Assembly: GCA_958299035.1 (NCBI GenBank)
Contig: CATQJL010000001.1
Location: 11,802,773 to 11,866,772, forward strand
Length of the DNA stretch: 64,000 bases
Direction of reading: 5' to 3'
DNA from: Cylicocyclus nassatus
Lineage: Eukaryota; Nematoda; Chromadorea; Rhabditida; Strongylidae
In this document: one piece after another, positions 1-13,046 of the stretch
Layout of the letters: each line of letters opens with the position of its first letter
Numbering within the stretch: the first letter of the stretch is position 1
Program-made: the position numbers and the translations under genes
Notes under the pieces: generated by a model
Told to the model about the DNA's origin: nothing
Database searches by the model: none
The model's input: the letters and a program-made list of their open reading frames with translations, nothing else

Positions 1-1326
1 GTCGTCAAATGCATTCTTGCTACCCCCCGCTGATACGAAAGAACGTGTAGTGATTCCGCGATGTCTACCCAGTCGATTATCGCCCTAAGTGTCCTTTTAG
101 ACAGCGAATTTACGAGGAATTCTCTTTTTAGAACACGTTCTTTGCCACACCCACTTCGCGACTTTTTTCCCGATGTGTATAGTGCGCAGCAGGCGAAGCA
201 TTATCACATAGAACTTTCATGACTACCGGTCCTATTAATGCGTAGGACGAGATGAATGATTGTGATAACATTTTGTAATGGCCACTTTCCTCCGTTTTTC
301 CAGAGCGTGCTAAGATCTGAACTTCATGAACTATGTTAGAGTACATACTTCTTGCGATCCGCGCATCTCAGTGCTGAGAGATTCTCATATTCCCTTGCTT
401 CCCCACCCTGATCAACCCTCGGATTTGCGAAGTAAACGCAGAATTTGCAGGAAAGCGCCAAATAAAAAAACTGTTGAACAATGAAGTTTTCTTGATAAAC
501 ATTTTAGAGACGGAATGGAACAAAAATGAATAAGCATGAAATCCCTTGGATTTGTTTGCGTGAAATTATGTTTTAGAGCCAAAATTTGATAGCGGAGTGT
601 GGTGAGAAAGAAGTTGAGAAAGTGAGAAATTGTTGTGAAAGTGGGTTAGTACTGGTAGACTATCAAATGATGAACATTTGCATGCAACTGTGCATGTCTT
701 CTGGGAAAAACACATTACGTTTGCGACCCAAATTAAAGGTTTTTTGATGGATATTACCCAAAAGCTTCTGCTGCGAAAGGCAGCTCGAAGCAGTAGAACT
801 TTCCTCCTCATAGCTTTAGCCAGCTTCAAACTTGTGAATAATGTTAGAAAGCAGCTGCGGCATCTCAAGATCTTAGAGCTCACTTCGAGGCACAGTGTAA
901 CCCAGAAGCTCATTTCGTCTTTTCCTGCATTGCTACTCTCAAACTAAGGTCGAAAAAAGTCAGTTATGTAACCATCTACGTATAACAGATATCATAAAAA
1001 ATGGACTTGTGATGGGGAAAAATCCTCTATATACTGATGTATGTGAACGTGTTTCAACTGTAACTTAGCAAATGATGTATTCATCTCCGGGTGGAGAAAA
1101 AAGGGCATACTTCAGTGATTTTGACCTTTTCCAAAACGTCCATCTTCTCACAAACCAAGCATTTGTTGAACTTTTGATCACTCTTCAGGTGTTCGCTACG
1201 GTTGTTATTTCTATGATTTTCACTCATAAAAAATATTAAAGTGTGATATAGATCATATTTCACTTACAGGAGTTCACGACCTGGTAATCGTGTTGAGACC
1301 CGCCTACAGCACACCAAACAGAATGA
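1..1326. other. non-coding DNA, nothing recognised
   Basis: AT-rich sequence with short open frames on both strands between 566 and 947, none with splice context or motifs that I recognise. No RNA gene or repeat end was seen. Confidence 0.5.
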
Positions 1327-1328
1327 TA

Positions 1329-1770
1329 CTGGGTCGAAGTGGCGTTTGCATATGAGACGTACACCATCTCATAGAGCGTGGAACGCTGATTCCAAATCTG
1401 CTTTCGGTATCTGCAAAGCTTTCTGGAAGGGAGTTCTGGGAATTTTTTTTTTGATAAGAATTCAGTGATTTGGCTAAGACAAAGATAAATGTTGAGGTCT
1501 TTCCGACGCCTGAAGAGAGTAATATTAAAATGAGTATATTAGATTGAAGGTCCTTATTGCGTTTTAATAGTAATCATGGCGCCATTTGAGATCACGAACT
1601 AAGATTCTGAATGACTTTCTTGTAGCGGCGCTTTCAAATTTTTACATCAAAAAAATTCCATAACTCCCCTCTCAGAAGCGCTCTGCAGATATCGAAAGTG
1701 GACCTGAACTCAGCGTTCCATGCTCTATAAGACATTACACATTTCGTATGGAAACGCCACTTCGACCAAG
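1329..1770. mobile_element. palindromic MITE with TA target site
   Basis: Inverted arms of about 120 bp begin CTGGGTCGAAGTGGCGTTT at 1329 and end with the complementary AAACGCCACTTCGACCAAG at 1770. TA lies at each edge (1327-1328, 1771-1772). Further in, the arms share GCATGGAACGCTGA-like and TATCTGCA words, with indels. No transposase frame is present. The TA duplication suggests a Tc1/mariner-type mover. Confidence 0.72.
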
Positions 1771-1772
1771 TA

Positions 1773-4700
1773 TTCATCCCTTGTTAGATAAAGTAACACT
1801 TGCGTGACTAGATTTCGGACCATTCATCCTTCCGTCTTCGTAAAACTAACTCTGTCCAAAGTTGTGGATCTTAAAGCATTTCTTCATTTTTAATCTATAC
1901 TTCTTCATTAGTGATCGATCCCTCTTGAAACTCTTGACAATGAACGAGTGGAAAATTACGCAATCGCACTTACTCATCGTATTCACTAGCATCAAAAATA
2001 ACAAAGATAGCTAACAAGAGAAAACTATGACTCAGCATTAACAAGAAGATACAATACATTTCGTTCATGAGTTCACGGCTGCATTTATTTCTTTTCTCCA
2101 GAAAACGAGAGCTTTCAAGCGTTGTAAGTTTGGAGAAAGTCATAGTGAAAAATAATGACGTATGCATTTTCTTTCACTTTTGAAGCTACTCCTAGTTCTC
2201 TGCCCTGCGGCAGTTACTTGACCCGAACATTCTTGTAGAGGCTTGATCCAGTAACAAACAGAATGTAGTTGCAAGGGGGATTTGGCTTTGTATTACAAAG
2301 CCAATCCTTACCAGACCCCACTCCCATCAAGCTCAGCATCCGTTCCCGCGGAGTGTTCAGATCTCTTTATAGAATATTCAAATGGGCTGTTTTTGCAGAA
2401 GCTTATTGTGAGGATTGTAAAGAAGTTTAGCTCAATAAATCATTCGGTAAATGGAAGTGTCTAAGCAATCACCATCGGCGGCGTGCTTGGCCGTCATTTT
2501 GATTTACTAATCAATTAGTATGAAAAATGTGCTTTTACAATCTCGCCTTTCATTATTTTTTAGGTGCACTATAATCACTATTATTTTTTCATTCAGGCAC
2601 TTTTGCAAAAGCTTTAGTGACCTTTCGCTTTGATCGAAAACACCCATATTTAGCGTAGCATCTTTTATCCTATAATGATTTCGTTAACCCAGCTGTCAAT
2701 CAAAGAGTTCGAGCAAACTCCCACAAGGACCACGCCATTGTGTCTCCTGCTCATCAAAATTCGAGAGATAAGACATTAAAGCGCCGCAAATATAACACAA
2801 AACATATGGTCATGATTCAGCGAATGAGATTCCCTGAGAACAGACATCTTTGACGTCAAAACAGAGTTTTGTCATGCCGATTAATGGAATGGAGTGACAG
2901 CTTGTTGCTGGATGCGTTGAATGATGTGATAATGATGTGATGATTAGATATCAGCCTACTCATCCTGTTTTTTTAGTTTGGGCTTACTGATGTGACAAAG
3001 AATGAGACGAGTTCAGGGTGTTGAGATTCTCATGCTTCTTCAATCACCGGTTCTTTCTGAGAATAGGAAATTGCAGACTGTGAAAAATTCGTATTGAGAA
3101 CCACCTGAATATCTGCATGCTTTAAAGGAAACTAGAAAGAATAAAGCTATGTGAGGTTACTCATGACGTTAGCAACGCAGTCTTAAAATTCTGGAATGGG
3201 TAGTTAAACCGGGAAATTTTTTTCACAATAATTGTATTCTCGGAAAAATTTCAAACATATTGCTCACAAATATGATTAAGTCACTTGCACATTCGACGCC
3301 TTCCACAGTTTTGTTAGCTTATAATTCAAAATTTGGTAAGGGGCGTGGGCAAGCTTGTGAAAATTTTCTTATATATCTTTCGAGTTACAAGTGGAAACAA
3401 ATCGTTTGCGCATTGTAAATTCTCGCGACCCATTGTCGTGGAGGGTGGGGGAGGGGAGGGGGGACACTAAGAACTAATTTATCTGTGTTTGATACTTTTT
3501 CATGTTCATGCGCTGCTCTATCCTTGATATCATTACAGTTCTAGAACAAAAAGTACATAAAACTTGCTTGTTAGCTTTCGCTCTGCATTTTTTTTCTGAT
3601 AGTAACTCTATTAACACCAGATGGTAAGTAGACGGAGTCAATTACTTACTCAACAAGTGTCGCTCTGAAAAACCAAGGTAGTACATATTTGGATCCGGCC
3701 AACGCACAGTTTTTTTAATCTCTATGGGAGTTGGTAACCTATGTCGATTGATTCAGTAAAGAAACAGTTTTCTTACCTAAATCTGCCAGATAACATGGTT
3801 TTCCTGAGCGTTCTGATTTTTGATTGTTCTCTGCTTCACAATTTTTTTCTGCTTTTGAAAATGCAATATCGTTGGGCTTCGTTGCACTTTGTGCTGCAAA
3901 AGCTTGCTAACAGCAGCGCGAGGCCGTTAAAAGTTGCAGATGAAATACATCCTATTATGTTGAAAATGAAGCCATGAATATTCGAATCCGCTTTGCAACC
4001 TAGATCTTTTGTTATTCATGAGTTCAAACTAAATGAAAATGCAACTATTTCCTTGTCAACAAGGAATTCTGCAGATTTCGAAGGTTAGTTTGCTCATTTT
4101 AGAGGGTTCGAAGAGAGCAGAGGAAGTGAGTGCGAAATTTCTGTGCAGAAATGGCATCTTTACAAAAATCATGTATTTTTAGTATCTGTATATATTCAAG
4201 AAATAACATTTTCATGTAGTAGAATTAGAAATAGAGATAGTTATACACAAAGTGTTCTACTACATCCTTCTCTAGTATGAAAATCAATTTTGCAAGTGAA
4301 TTATTCTAGCTCCGTTTCGTTCCTGCCCTTAGACCGAGTAAACTCCGGGCTTTGGGTTTTTTCTTTAAGTTTATGGTTGTCATGAAATCCGAGTTTGACA
4401 AATAACATCCACACAAATACGTGGTCTACAAAAAAACTCACAGCGAGCTTTTTCGTAAATGTCATCCGTAAATTTGCAATTTTTGCGAAAAAAGAAGTGT
4501 TATAGTCTTTTCTGATTTTTTTCAAGCAAAATTGAATTGTTTCGCTCAGCTGGAAAGTTCGCACTTGTAATAGTTGTCTTCCAACGTGAGCACGAGATTT
4601 TTACTGAAGCTTTGGATGCTAGATTAGCAGCATTGGTTCGGTTTCCAAAATTCTTGCGATGATTTGTGACAACCCAGGTCGGAACTTCTGCAGTTCCTGA

Positions 4701-7700
4701 TTTGTCGCAAATCATAAAAACTGCGTAATTGACAAGGGATTCCCAACTACAAATCAGTCAATTTTAGCAATCATTCAATCGAAATAATAATAAGAGGTGT
4801 CTGGTGAGGAGTTTACTGTAGAAAAGTGAGGTCGCTAGAGAGCAGACATGGCATAGATGCGTGCATGTTGCTGTATTTGGCGTTTACAATGATTTGTCAT
4901 CGGTATTCACCTTCACCTGTATGTTTGTTTGATTGTTCACATCTTTCACTCTTTTTTCAGTACTATGTTTGCCGTTCTCTATAAGCGAAACGATCCGTAT
5001 AAGGTTTTGTATGACTCCACCATTTGCATGGAAACATTGCACAGTTCCTTACCGAAACTGGTTCAGAAATGTTTCATATTTCGTGGGGAGTCTAGCCCAA
5101 TCTCAAAAGAAAAGTCAACTCAGACAAATGGGTGCGCCATTTTGCAAGGATAAATTCCCTTACTCGCCGTCAGTTGCGGTTTATTCACTGTTTCAATCTA
5201 TCTTCGAAAGTTTATGTGTTTGAGACAGTTTTTTCTCTCATTGACTGTTCTCGCCGCGTGCGTCAGTTTACGCCCACGGCACTCGGCCGTTAGCCTTTCA
5301 AATCTCTTCACATTCTAATCTATTCTATACTTCTCACAACACGTGTTTCCTTTCTGCTCACGTCACACACACATCTGTGAAGTCAAAGAGCTAATCGGCG
5401 ATCAGCTGATCGTGTTGGGAATTTTCGCTGCAAAATTCCCGCCGCCGTTTGACTTTGCAGAATCATCGCAGATGCGATCAAGCATTTCCGCACACAGTGC
5501 CGACTTCTTCAAATGCATTGAATATTCAGCATGCTTGGCGCTGGGAACTCTTGGTATCTTAGGCATTTCCGCTAAAAACTCGTCCCATATTTCCCATGCA
5601 AGTCACCCGCGTTCCCATCGCTGCGCGTTGCGGGAAAGATGGACGAGCATGAGCCGTATAGTCAAGATGCGCACAAAGTGTACTGGACACAATGTTGCTT
5701 TTGTGCATCCGTATGTGTTGTGTCGCCATCGGGACCGACGATGTCGACGCTGACACATCCACTGACTGACGTCGACAATATGTGCAAATCGTCGTTTGCA
5801 CGTTCATCACTTCTTCGTTTACTGCCCAGCCTTTTTTTCTCGATTTATGAGCAAAAATCTAGAGATTATTTTGGATTTTTATGCGAATAGCCGAGCCCAA
5901 TTAATCGCTTCTAGTTTCTGTCGCAGCTAATTTCCATTTATGTGAAATTTATGATTGATCAGCTGATTTATGAATCATAGCGGCGCGCTCATGCCCATGT
6001 ATGCCTAATGCATTTGCTCTAATGACACGTTTTCTTTTGAATTAGTTTTTAGGAGACGCATCAATGTTATCGCTTTCTTCAGATTTGGGCGGAACAAGAA
6101 AACTCCGCGAAACTCGGAATGGGGGGAGGGCGGAGGGGGGATGGGGTAAGAAGGTAGAAGGAATTGGGAAGCGATACAGTTGGGTGGATCATTGCCCCAT
6201 GCAATGTTCAGCTCGCAGCTCAAGTTGAACATTTTTCCTTTTTCCAAGCGATAGTCGACTAAAATGTTGCCTATTCCTACATGAATTCAAAAAAAAAAAA
6301 CAAAACCCAGAGACTGAAAGCACTGCTTGGCACCACCGATTATTCCTTGAGAACTTTATCATAGGTTTTATCGAAAAATTGAAAAAACGTTGATTGCTAC
6401 TGTAATGTCAGCGCGAACATGTGATGCCCAAAAAATTCATATCTGGGTAGGAAGTTTTTATAATCACCGTACTAAAGAAAATGCTACACATCTTTTAGAT
6501 AAGAATATTTATTCACCCTTTGCATCTTCAGATTTCCCATTCAAATCCGTATTTGCTGAAGGTGAATCTGCAAACTAACTTGAAATATGTAAGTAAGATA
6601 TTCCTAGTACAGCTCCTTTCCCGTTGATCTCGATTGTTCACAGTCACATTATTTGTACAGCAATGTCATTTTAACAAAGTGTTGACGGCATGTAAGCATG
6701 CAGCTGTTGCTTTCTTTATGCACATCTTGTCTTTGCAAATTTTTGCTTCCAGCTTGCTGTATATTTCTGCACTATGGTTTGAACAAACCTATGGTGAAGT
6801 AAAGAACAAAGTTGAATTATGTAGGATCTTTTGTCTCAAACTTCTCAGTTCGTAGTACTACATTTGATCTCTTTATTCTGTTTGATTTGATAAAGCTTCC
6901 CTTCCCTTCCCATTCTTCGAAAACAGCCAAATGCTACAGTTTTCTCATACGTGCTAAAACAGGCCGGCCATCTGTCTAGTCAAGCTAGATCAGCTGATAG
7001 GTTGCTTGTTCAGAAAACGAGCAAAAAACTTTATGGGGCAGCTGTCTTTTGGTATTCACGGCATTTTGTTTTCGGATCTGCTTAACCGCTGCTGCGTAGG
7101 TTCGGGCATTCTCGGCGCAATTTTGTCTCAAATTACTGCCTAGTCTTTAATCTTTCGCGGCTTTGTTGAAACTGATAGCCATAGGTAAGTAACCTAGCAA
7201 AATCAGCAGTCGATTTGAGAAGACTCTGTTAGACATGGCTGTTTCAACGCTTTTGACATTTTTCAAATTTAGCTTCTCCGTCTCTGAGTTTTCAACATAA
7301 TATTTTGCAGCTCCATATTCTTGCGGATTAGTAGGACAACTTGTTCATAGTGTCACTACAAATGCAGAAGTTTTGACGGATAAGTCTTTGCAAATTTTCA
7401 GGATGCTTCTACCCCTTGTGTGTCTTCTTATAACTGTAAGCAGTGATTGAAGGGATAGTAGCAAATCAAGAATGAAAAAATCTCTCTTCAATACAGACGT
7501 GAATTTACGTAGTATTTTTTCCTAAATTAGCCTGCTTCATAGTTGAGTGTGTCCGAAATTCAGAGTGCGAATTAGAGTAATAAATGGTAAGGTCAAGTCA
7601 ATAATTTTGATTTATTTGACGCACATTTCGTAAAAGGGTGCGAATCTAGCAGAATTTTAATTTGTAGTTTGCAAAAATTCTTCTAATATTAGCCCTTTCC

Positions 7701-8127
7701 TACTTTGCAAAATACTTACTTATCAATTTGCCAACACCAGCATTATCTTAGTCTATTTTTTCTTTCACTCGTGAATGATTGCAAAGCCGTTTTATCCTTG
7801 TTTTATACTCGTTTTATCACCTTTTTTTTCTATCACTTGAAGTGCCAAACGCTGGGGATTAGTGAAAAAACATCAATATTTTTCATCAATTAGGCTGTCT
7901 TTGATTTGATCGACAGAAAAACTGTTACTATTTCGTATATTTGATGAAGTTTTGAAGTTTTTTTTGAGCAATATGCCCTACTGAGTCATTTTTCTCGCTC
8001 TCCCTATTCTAGTTTTGCTGCCACCACATGCGAAGTATTTAACGGGGCTATTCAAATATAATCTAGTGCGATAACCCCAGATGAGTGTCTGAAAGAAATC
8101 GCATAAAACTGTCAGAGACCCCGTTCC
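1773..8127. other. upstream non-coding DNA
   Basis: No gene recognised. Landmarks are a G-rich run at 3437-3467, beside a GCGACCCATT word shared with the hAT-like element at 13.0 kb; a GC-richer patch at 5.2-5.85 kb (separate entry); another G-run near 6120-6146; and A/T-runs. Open frames such as 5343-5753 plus lack domain motifs. Confidence 0.5.
5240..5860. promoter_or_regulatory. GC-rich patch with E-box and CRE-like words
   Basis: Composition rises well above the surroundings. Visible words are CACGTG at 5341, CACGTCAC at 5359, and the palindrome GCGATCAGCTGATCG around 5399, whose core CAGCTG is an E-box; ATCAGCTGAT-type words recur near 5957 and 6982. It may be a distal regulatory region or part of an untranslated exon. 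It holds open frames on both strands, but no protein family is apparent. Confidence 0.25.
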
Positions 8128-8129
8128 TA

Positions 8130-11100
8130 CAGTACCAACACTGCCGCCTTGAAATAATGCGATATAAACGCGTTGTCGCGCCGAAAACGTCGCATTGCGA
8201 TAGCTCGCTTAATCCTCAACCAATTGAACTCTAGTTTAGATATTTGAAACCAGCGCCTTCTGGACAATCTAAGAGTGTTTTCAAAAGTTCCAAAATCTCC
8301 TTCACAAAGATCTTTTTTTAGGACCATCGGCGGTATAAACGCATTGCCGCGTTGGTACCGCCGCGCCCCCATAACTTTCTTCAACCCAAACATATGAAAT
8401 TCTAGTTCGAATATTTGGAACCAGCATCTCCTAAACTACTTAAGAACGTTTTCGAAAATTCCAGAATCTTGCTTACATGTTTTTTTGGCTCCATGCCAGC
8501 GGCGATCTAAACGCAATGTCGCGCTGGAAGCGCCGCATTACTGTAACTCGGCTCAAAATCCTTCAGCTGAAATTTCGCTCAAATATTTGGAATCAGCGTG
8601 TTTTTATCTACTTAAGGATCTGCTCAAACTTTGCAAATTCTTTTGTCTTGGTACGATTCTACATTATTGAGCAAAATGTACGACGATATGAACGCCATGT
8701 AGCGCCGGAAAAGCCGGATTGGTGTAACTTTCTTTACATTTTCCCCAGCGAGTTCTAATATTGATATTCGGAACATGCGAGTTCCAAGCTGCCTGAGGAT
8801 ATGCTCAAAGTCTGTAAAATCCCAAATTTTTTTCCAGGTTTTTTTGGTCCCTCATAGCGCTCTAATTAATCAGGCTGGCTTTGGCCATAGCCGATTGAAT
8901 TGAACTGAGAGTATCATATGTAAATTTCTTTCTATTTTCCTTCAAATTTGTAGTGGATTTACGAGGAACGTGATTTCATGAAATAATAATGTTGCTCAGA
9001 TCATAAAATTTGTTTGAATTACGAAAAAATTTTTTTTAGAAATTTTGAAAAATTCAAGAGCAGAAAATTCCAAACTCAGCCAATTGACCGATTTAATTAA
9101 GATTTTGACTTATTTCTCGAAAACTTATCCATTATCCTGCAAGACGCATTGCCCTTCGTTTGCTGTGAAAATGTCAGTGGAAACGAAGCGGGGCAGATAA
9201 GCCATCAGCATAATTTCCAGAAATTTTAATGGGTCATGTGCCCCTTTGCTCTGAGCGATCAAATTCGGCACTAAAGTTCGGAGCTTTCTTGATTGAAGAA
9301 GAATTTAGAAACTGGAATAATTCGATCGAATTTAGAGAATATCTATATTAAGTTTTTTGAAATTCTGAATTTGAAATTTTGAAATTTTTTTGAAATTGGA
9401 TTTTTCAATATTTCGAAGATCCACAATTATTCTTTTTTACATGAGCAACATTAATTCATTGAAGTCTTTTTATCCTGAGCTCAATTTAGACAATTTCTGC
9501 CATTGTTAAGAAACAACATATTCTCCTAGTTATTAATCAATATCTGGGTGACATTCGATGATGAATTCGCACCTTTAGGCTGTGTCTGGCTGCGTATGCT
9601 CTAGGCTATCTCGATTCAGCAGGATGGACAACGAAATAATGAACGATCTCGGCTAACCTATTCGAATCACACAGTCTCAGAAAATATGGAAATTGTGCAT
9701 ATTTAAAATTTAGAAAAAAATTCAAAAATTTTCAAAATTACAATTATGGCTTTTGGCAAAAGTTTCATCGTCCAAACAAAAAATGAAGTTAAGAAAGGTT
9801 GTATATTTGAAATATTGAGAAATCGAATGTGAACTTCACAGAATTTAACACATCATAAATTCTGATTTTTGGGAAGTCTCACTCAAAATCTGGCTGAATT
9901 TGATCGATTTTTCGGCTACTGGACCGATTCGATGGCAAAAATCATAATTTCTGATTTTTTGTGAAGTATCACTTAAAATCTGGCTGAATTTGATCGATTT
10001 TTTCGGCTACTGGATCAGTTTGATGGCAAAAATCATAATTTCTGATTTTTGTGAAGTCTCACTCAAAATCTGGCTGAATTTGATCGATTTTTTCGGCTAC
10101 TGGATCAGTTCGATGGCAAAAATCATAATTTCTGATTTTTGGAAGTCTCACTCATCAATCTAGTACAAAAATACTGAAGATATGACAAAATGTTAATGGC
10201 CATCAGTTTCTGTTGATCGTTTGAAAAATGAAATGAAACGGGCCAAACGGTTCTTCCAGGAGCACTTCAAACAAAAGCAAAGTCTCGAACGGATTGATTC
10301 GAGTTCTCTGTTTCCTAATTAGCTAAGCCGCGAACGCATGCCTCTAGGTGCGAATCCAATTGTACAGAGATCTGGGTGCAGGAGCACCCAATTAGGGGTA
10401 TGGCAGCCGTAATTAAGATAGAAGCAAAAATGAGGGATATTTAGGTGATGCTAAGATATTCAATTCATACATTTTCGAGTAGTATTTTTCACGGAGGTTC
10501 AGAATATGTGAAAGTTGGCAGCTTTCAGACAACACCAGATTTGGTCGAAATTTGCGGAAATTTCGTCTTTTTTTTGCACAATTCAACCGATCACCAGACG
10601 CTCCTTTTCTCAGAATCGGAGATTCCAAGATGAAAAAATTGAACAGCAGGTACCACTCGGAACAAAGCCGAAGTTTTGACTTTTCAATCAATCTATCTTT
10701 TGTATTACGGTCTTGGAAATGAGGCACCACATTGTCAATGGAACATGCGCACCTCATTTCAAGTGCATGTATCTTAAGGAAATTTACATATGATACTCTC
10801 AGTTCAGTTCAATCGTTTAGAGTATTACTTGGGCTATACCAATTCCAAACCATTTTGCTTTAGGCATGTGGTATCAAAAAATGTAAGTCATTGAAATCCG
10901 CACTTCGCATCTGCGAGACGATCTATCCACGAACATCCAAATCAACCTATATGATGGTTAATAGAGGAATTCATTGACAAAGCATTTCAATGCTTATTTT
11001 ATTTATGTTACGAAGTCAACTTTTCGAATTACCCGTTCTTTTTCCAAAAAACTGAATTTGATTTTTCAAATCGAAAAATTCATAGAAGCCGTAAATGATT

Positions 11101-11962
11101 CTAGAATTATGAGCCAGGCTACAAATTCTATGTTTCAACAACAACATCATGCGTCATACTGATAACTTCGATAATAAATCGATAAAGTGAGGTCACTACG
11201 GCTATGGCCAGAGCCAGCCTGATTAATTAGAGCGCTATGAGGGACCAAAAAAACCTGGAAAAAAATTTGGGATTTTACAGACTTTGAGCATATCCTCAGA
11301 CAGCTTGGAACTCGCATGTTCCGAATATCAATATTAGAACTCGCTGGGGAAAATGTAAAGAAAGTTACACCAATCCGGCTTTTCCGGCGCTACATGGCGT
11401 TCATATCGTCGTACATTTTGCTCAATAGTGTAGAATCGTACCAAGACAAAAGAATTTGCAAAGTTTGAGCAGATCCTTAAGTAGATAAAAACACGCTGAT
11501 TTCAAATATTTGAGCGAAATTTTAGCTGAAGGATTTTGAGCCGAGTTACAGTAATGCGGCGCTTCCAGCGCGACATTGCGTTTAGATCGCCGCTGGCATG
11601 GAGCCAAAAAAACTTGTAAGCAAGATTCTGGAATTTTCGAAAACGTTCTTAGGTAGTTTAGGAGATGCTGGTTCCAAATATTCGAACTAGAATTTCATAT
11701 GTTTGGGTTGAAGAAAGTTATGGGGGCGCGGCGGTACCAACGCGGCAATGCGTTTATACCGCCGATGGTCCTAAAAAAAGATCTTTGTGAAGGAGATTTT
11801 GGAACTTTTGAAAACACTCTTAGATTGTCCAGAAGGCGCTGGTTTCAAATATCTAAACTAGAGTTCAATTGGTTGAGGATTAAGCGAGCTATCGCAATGC
11901 GACATTTTCGGCGCGACAACGCGTTTATATCGCATTATTTCAAGGCGGCAGTGTTGGTACTG
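8130..11962. mobile_element. large foldback transposon with arms of ~175-bp tandem units
   Basis: The left arm (8130 to about 8930) is repeated inverted at about 11962-11200 and again at 10822-10779. Termini are CAGTACCAACACTGCCGCC and its complement, with TA at both edges (8128-8129, 11963-11964). Each arm contains four diverged units of about 171-181 bp, with starts near 8166, 8337, 8509 and 8690. Each unit carries an A-A-C-G-C core, an ATTTGGAA-type word and a TTTTTGGTCC-type end. The mirrored frames at 8127-8393 minus and 11699-12136 plus translate to nearly the same peptide because they are the same arm. The architecture resembles Drosophila FB (foldback) elements. No transposase seen. 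Confidence 0.82.
9864..10160. repeat. tandem repeat, ~90-bp unit, 3.3 copies
   Basis: Units start at 9864, 9953, 10044 and 10134 (partial), giving periods of 89, 91 and 90. Each contains CTCAAAATCTGGCTGAATTT, a TCGATTTTTTCGGCTACTGG-like word and ATGGCAAAAATCATAATTTC with few differences. The array lies in the spacer between the two arms of the 8.13-11.96 kb foldback element. Confidence 0.88.
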
Positions 11963-11964
11963 TA

Positions 11965-13038
11965 TTTTCATGCAATGTTGATTAATGCAGTCGGACTTTG
12001 CATTTGTTCTCTGGCCATATCGTATTTTCTCTTCCATGAAGTCTCATCTATCAAATGTACAATCTTTCTGCGAAAGAAGGTTAAATTTATGGGCATCAGA
12101 GGAGGTGAGGCGTCCAGAAAAAGCCCAAACGATTGAAGACGATGAGATTTTTGTGTAAGTGAGGCTTTGTAAGTCCCATATTTTCTCCAACGCATCGACT
12201 TTGTTTCATCCTCTTTTTCATTTGATTAGCGTCAGTTGCTCCCATGTTTTAGCTCAATTTTTGGTGATATATTTCGACCATCATGTGTTTTGGTACGACG
12301 AAACGCTTGCACAAGATTCTACTGTCTCTTTGAAGCCTTTGTGTCTATCTGCTTTTGAAATATTGTACAGTACGTCGATCAAAACAAGTAGAGTTTCAGC
12401 AGGCAAAAGCCTTAATTCGTGGATACTACTTAGACTTCGAAAGCAGAATGGTGTTTAGAGCTTATTCTCTGCATAAGATATCATAAGAAGCAGTACTTAT
12501 GTTATTTTGAGTTTTTTTAAGGTTTCAACGCATGTTCATAAAGGCTTAATTATGGCTATTTTTTTGACAGCGAATAGTGCTCAAAATTTTTGGAACAAAG
12601 AGGAACTTTTCAAAACAGAGATTGTTAGCCTGCTTAAAAGTGATGAAGCGATACCAAGCAATTTCTTTTCAACGTAATTAAAACCCTTCAATGAGATAAA
12701 CCACCTTTTGATGTTAACACATATGTGGACCAGTATTTCTACATCAAAGTCTCGTTCTTGAAAAGTTTTCATTATTCGTTGTTGACCGAGTTACGTATCT
12801 GGTGTCATAAGCCTTTTCAGATTCAAATAAATCATTTCTTCTTGTACTGTCAATGAGATTCGGGATATTTTGCGATGGGGCAAAGCAAGCTCCAAAAGAT
12901 GATGTTTGAAAGTTCATACCAAGCAGTCAAGCCAAAATATACCCGAAAAACAAGAAGAACCGTAACTCAGTTCAAAAATCTTCGATGGCTAGATGTCACG
13001 AAAAAATCATGGGTTCAGATTGTCAAGTTTCGCATACA
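11965..13038. other. non-coding DNA, nothing recognised
   Basis: AT-rich sequence with short open frames on both strands (for example 12159-12458 plus) that lack motifs or splice structure. No repeat ends were recognised. Confidence 0.5.
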
Positions 13039-13046
13039 GCGGTTAT

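Noticed and set aside
11699..12136. 145-codon plus-strand frame with a near-identical minus-strand partner at 8127-8393
   Set aside because: The two are the same transposon arm in opposite orientation. The peptide is read from tandem units, not a conserved protein.
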